Assembly: GCA_037903355.1 (NCBI GenBank)
Contig: JBAJFE010000014.1
Coordinates: 5,270,001 to 5,334,000, forward strand
From: Trichuris trichiura
Taxonomy: Eukaryota; Nematoda; Enoplea; Trichinellida; Trichuridae
Direction: 5' to 3'
DNA length: 64,000 bases
Shown: positions 61,330 to 64,000 of the stretch, one piece after another
Position numbering within the stretch: position 1 is the stretch's first letter
How the letters are laid out: each line of letters starts with the position of its first letter
Position numbers and translations under genes: made by a program
The notes under the pieces: model-generated
Seen by the model: the letters and a program-made list of their open reading frames with translations, nothing else
What the model was told of the DNA's origin: nothing
Database searches by the model: none

Positions 61330-64000
61330 GTGAAAATATCAATTTTCTACAAATATGAAGGAAACACCTAGAAGGGAAATAACAAATCATTCCTCTTCCT
61401 TATTTCAATCCGTATCAGCGATTCTCATGGATTGTTAGGAAATTTCAGAGTGCGGCGAGGAACTAGGGAGTTTAAAACCTTCCGTCGCTCTCTTTTTTGG
61501 CATTTCCCTCACAGCTGATATGCAGTCATCTCAAAAAGGTCATAATGTTGGCGCTGTCCGCCCGGACGTCATAATGTAGGCGCTGTACTAAGTTTTGTGT
61601 GGAGCATTTCCCGGATAGCATGTCGAACACTTAGTTTCTCACAACCGAGCCGGCTCCCTCCCCCTGTTCTCCTTTCCAGCCAATTAGAACTGCGGGGCGC
61701 AACAGCATGCAGCTTTCTCTTAGGCAGGAAACACAATACCTGACCCGCAGGCCATACCTTCATATGAACTTCAACACTGCCGCCCAGATGGGGCATGTGC
61801 CCTTCACAGCTCAAAAGGACACCCAAGGGCACCCATGGACTTCAAAAGGGCCGGTGGTAGGGCACATGCCCATCGTGAGAATCATTGGTTTAAAGAATCG
61901 CAAGGGTGGACATCTAGAGGTGAGTGGGCAACTTCTTCTGGCAAGAAGCCTTACGGGAAGGCCCTCTGAGAGTAAGAAAGTGACTAACGCGTAAATGGAA
62001 ATGCATCCAGGCGGATCACTGCGTCATCGGACATACGTTTTAAGGCTCATCGCAGATTGTAGCGAACATCCCCCGTTATGCGATTCTGAAAGCGCGAAAT
62101 CGCCACTGATTAATGCTACTGACCTTGTCTTCGATACCTACATTCCTTTAATTATATCAAGCTGCACAAGGGAAGAAAATCGATATCAACGACTCTGTTG
62201 TACTCCCAGATCAATGAAGATTATTCGCAATATTAATCGAGCATTTGTTCAACGATCTGTGAACAGGCAAGACTGATTTTTGAACAACCGATGGGAACCG
62301 CAGATACTGCCGCTGAAGATAAGGCCTTCAGCCTCTATCGCCATTCCCAGCAAGCTTGCGACACATCCGTCGGAAAAGGAATGGTATGGTATGGTATGCC
62401 TCATACTTGCAAGACGTTCTAAGCACAAGGAAAAGGCTCTCCTGCAAAATTCAGCAGGAGAGAACGCGTGTGGTTGCTCGCTGACGGTTAAAAAATTGGG
62501 AAACTATGGTTTAGCAGATGAAACATCGAAAGACATTTTATTCGTGCCTCCGCATGCTAAAAGTCCGGTGCTTAACAACGGATCAATTTAACTTCATTCT
62601 TTGAATGAGCCAATCTTTCGCCTATCCATTCGCAGACGATAAAATAGCTCATTCTGAATACTACGATCAATGAACCATACAACAACGGCGATACCACGTC
62701 ATTCAGGCAACGAAAGCCAGCGAACTTATGGATAATATTTATTGTTTATTGAACGAATAACATTATTGAACAATGCAAGATCAGATTAAAAGCTTCAACG
62801 ACCAGTCGCCGCCAACGATAATCAATTAACGCGGTGATCGAAAACTGGGCTTCTGTTAATAGGGTGAAATTCCACGTTGTCGCAAATAGGGCAACGTCGT
62901 TTCAAGAATAGCATTTCGGTCCAAACTGAAGAGAAATACACCTGTTGAAACTAAATTGGTTTCCGACGTTCTTCGCTGCCGGCGAGAGCAAGGCACCTCC
63001 AGAAACTGTTTTTCACTCTCTCTCTCTTTCTTTCTGTTTTAAATCATGCTTTCGAATGGACTTCTGATCTACTTTCAAGACATTGAAGCTTAACTGGTCC
63101 ACTTATGAATACAGACTCGGACACCGAAGAAACGAACATCACAAGTTGGTTGGTAAAGCAAACTTCCTGTGGCTTTCTAGTAAAGCGCTATAACAACTTA
63201 CCCATACTTACTATTGTTTGTGACCCCCTTATTCAAAAAACATACTTACTTAAACAAAGTCACACAGCAGGAATTCACCTTCAAAGCATTCAATACTATC
63301 GTTCGATTCATAATATCTGGCAACCCTGCGTAGCATTTAACGCTATTCGCCTAATACCATACATCTTGGCTTCGTTATGTCATTGCATTCATTGAAGTAC
63401 TCAACACCGCAGGCACAATCACTCTGTAAATGCAACTGAAGGCAAATGCTACATGCATTCGTATCCTTGTAATTGTCTTCCGCATTAGCGTGTATCTTTT
63501 GAGCACAAAAAATCGCCTGTTCCTGTACAAGACATTTAGTAAAATAGGTTCTCCAACAAACAATTCCAAACTTGGAGAATCAATTGGTGGACGAATTTTT
63601 AATGAAAGGAAATAAAGAGAGCCAAGCCCAGATACAGTATCCGAAAATCAGGTACTAAAGTTGTTGAGATAGGCTCTTCTTTCTTGCAGTCCACCAATAC
63701 TTCCACGGAGAAAAGTGCCTGTCGATGCAAAGTCAATAATACACGAAAGAATGTGAGAAAATCCTCGATTTTGAACAGAATTTACAGTGGCCAGAAGGTT
63801 ACGACGAAAAATGGCAAAAACTCACTCTGAAATAGTCTATTTTCGCGACTGCTCTGTTAAACATGCGCGCAGTTTACGTAAGGTAGGAGTGGTAAACTTT
63901 AGTTGGGCGAATTGCGCACGGTTGTGAAGTAACTTGACTGATTGCTTTCTACTGACGTTTTCCGTACCTTCGGTCGAGCAGGTGGCGAAAATTGCGATTG
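61330..64000. other. Right-hand 2.7 kb, nothing recognised
   Basis: 61660-61990 is more GC-rich, with open frames on both strands, but has no recognisable domain. A TGGTA pentamer repeats about four times near 62382. A CT-rich run lies at 63016-63035. The remaining ORFs are under 105 codons. Confidence 0.4.

Overview
This is a eukaryotic window, most likely from a nematode and possibly a Trichuris-like (clade I) worm. The reasons are compact genes with many tiny introns (most 44-54 bp, some 35-37 bp) next to a few large transposon-filled ones, short T-rich 3' splice sites, possible leader trans-splice acceptors, and a heavy load of mariner, Tigger/pogo, hAT, Ty3/gypsy and foldback (palindromic) elements. 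The species is inferred; nothing in the sequence fixes it.

Five protein genes could be built exon by exon, all on the minus strand. From left to right they are: a CDV3 homologue (1779-2547, 3 exons, 183 aa); a small secreted cysteine-rich protein matching the C-terminal module of MGAT5-type GlcNAc-transferases (13376-13836, 2 exons, 136 aa); ELP2, the WD40 subunit of Elongator (14773-20974, 19 exons, 789 aa); a Rab escort protein, REP/CHM (35781-47064, 12 exons, 513 aa, with one GC-AG intron); and ATIC/PurH, the bifunctional last enzyme of purine synthesis (47228-59427, 15 exons, 597 aa). In the four multi-exon housekeeping models every exon phase fits and the summed length is divisible by three. 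ATIC and REP are head-to-tail with only 163 bp between them, in an operon-like arrangement.

The rest is repeats and unrecognised sequence. 1-1048 and 33280-34507 are two copies of one Tigger/JRK-like relic. 10.4-11.1 kb holds a decayed sorting-nexin-like coding segment. 21-26 kb holds a long GA microsatellite and Ty3/gypsy RT and Gag fragments. 26.3-31.2 kb is a tandem array in which an intronless ORF of unknown family (378 and 396 aa) alternates with a Tigger-ended non-autonomous element. 31.8-33.3 kb is a Tigger relic whose DDE catalytic core is missing although its two DNA-binding domains and its C-terminal tail are joined in one open frame. REP introns 6 and 7 contain a mariner with a nested MITE, a Tigger tail, a 1.6-kb foldback element and a hAT relic. 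ATIC introns contain a solo LTR.

A family of palindromic elements recurs at least six times (about 5.4, 14.3, 24.3, 41.6-43.2, 43.8 and 60.1 kb). All share a hairpin core, CTGAAGACGGGTC...GACCCGAAAGCTCC, that resembles a hammerhead-ribozyme core. This family and the tandem ORF array are the best candidates for something undescribed. The genes do not form one pathway: Elongator tRNA modification, Rab prenylation and purine synthesis are unrelated housekeeping functions.
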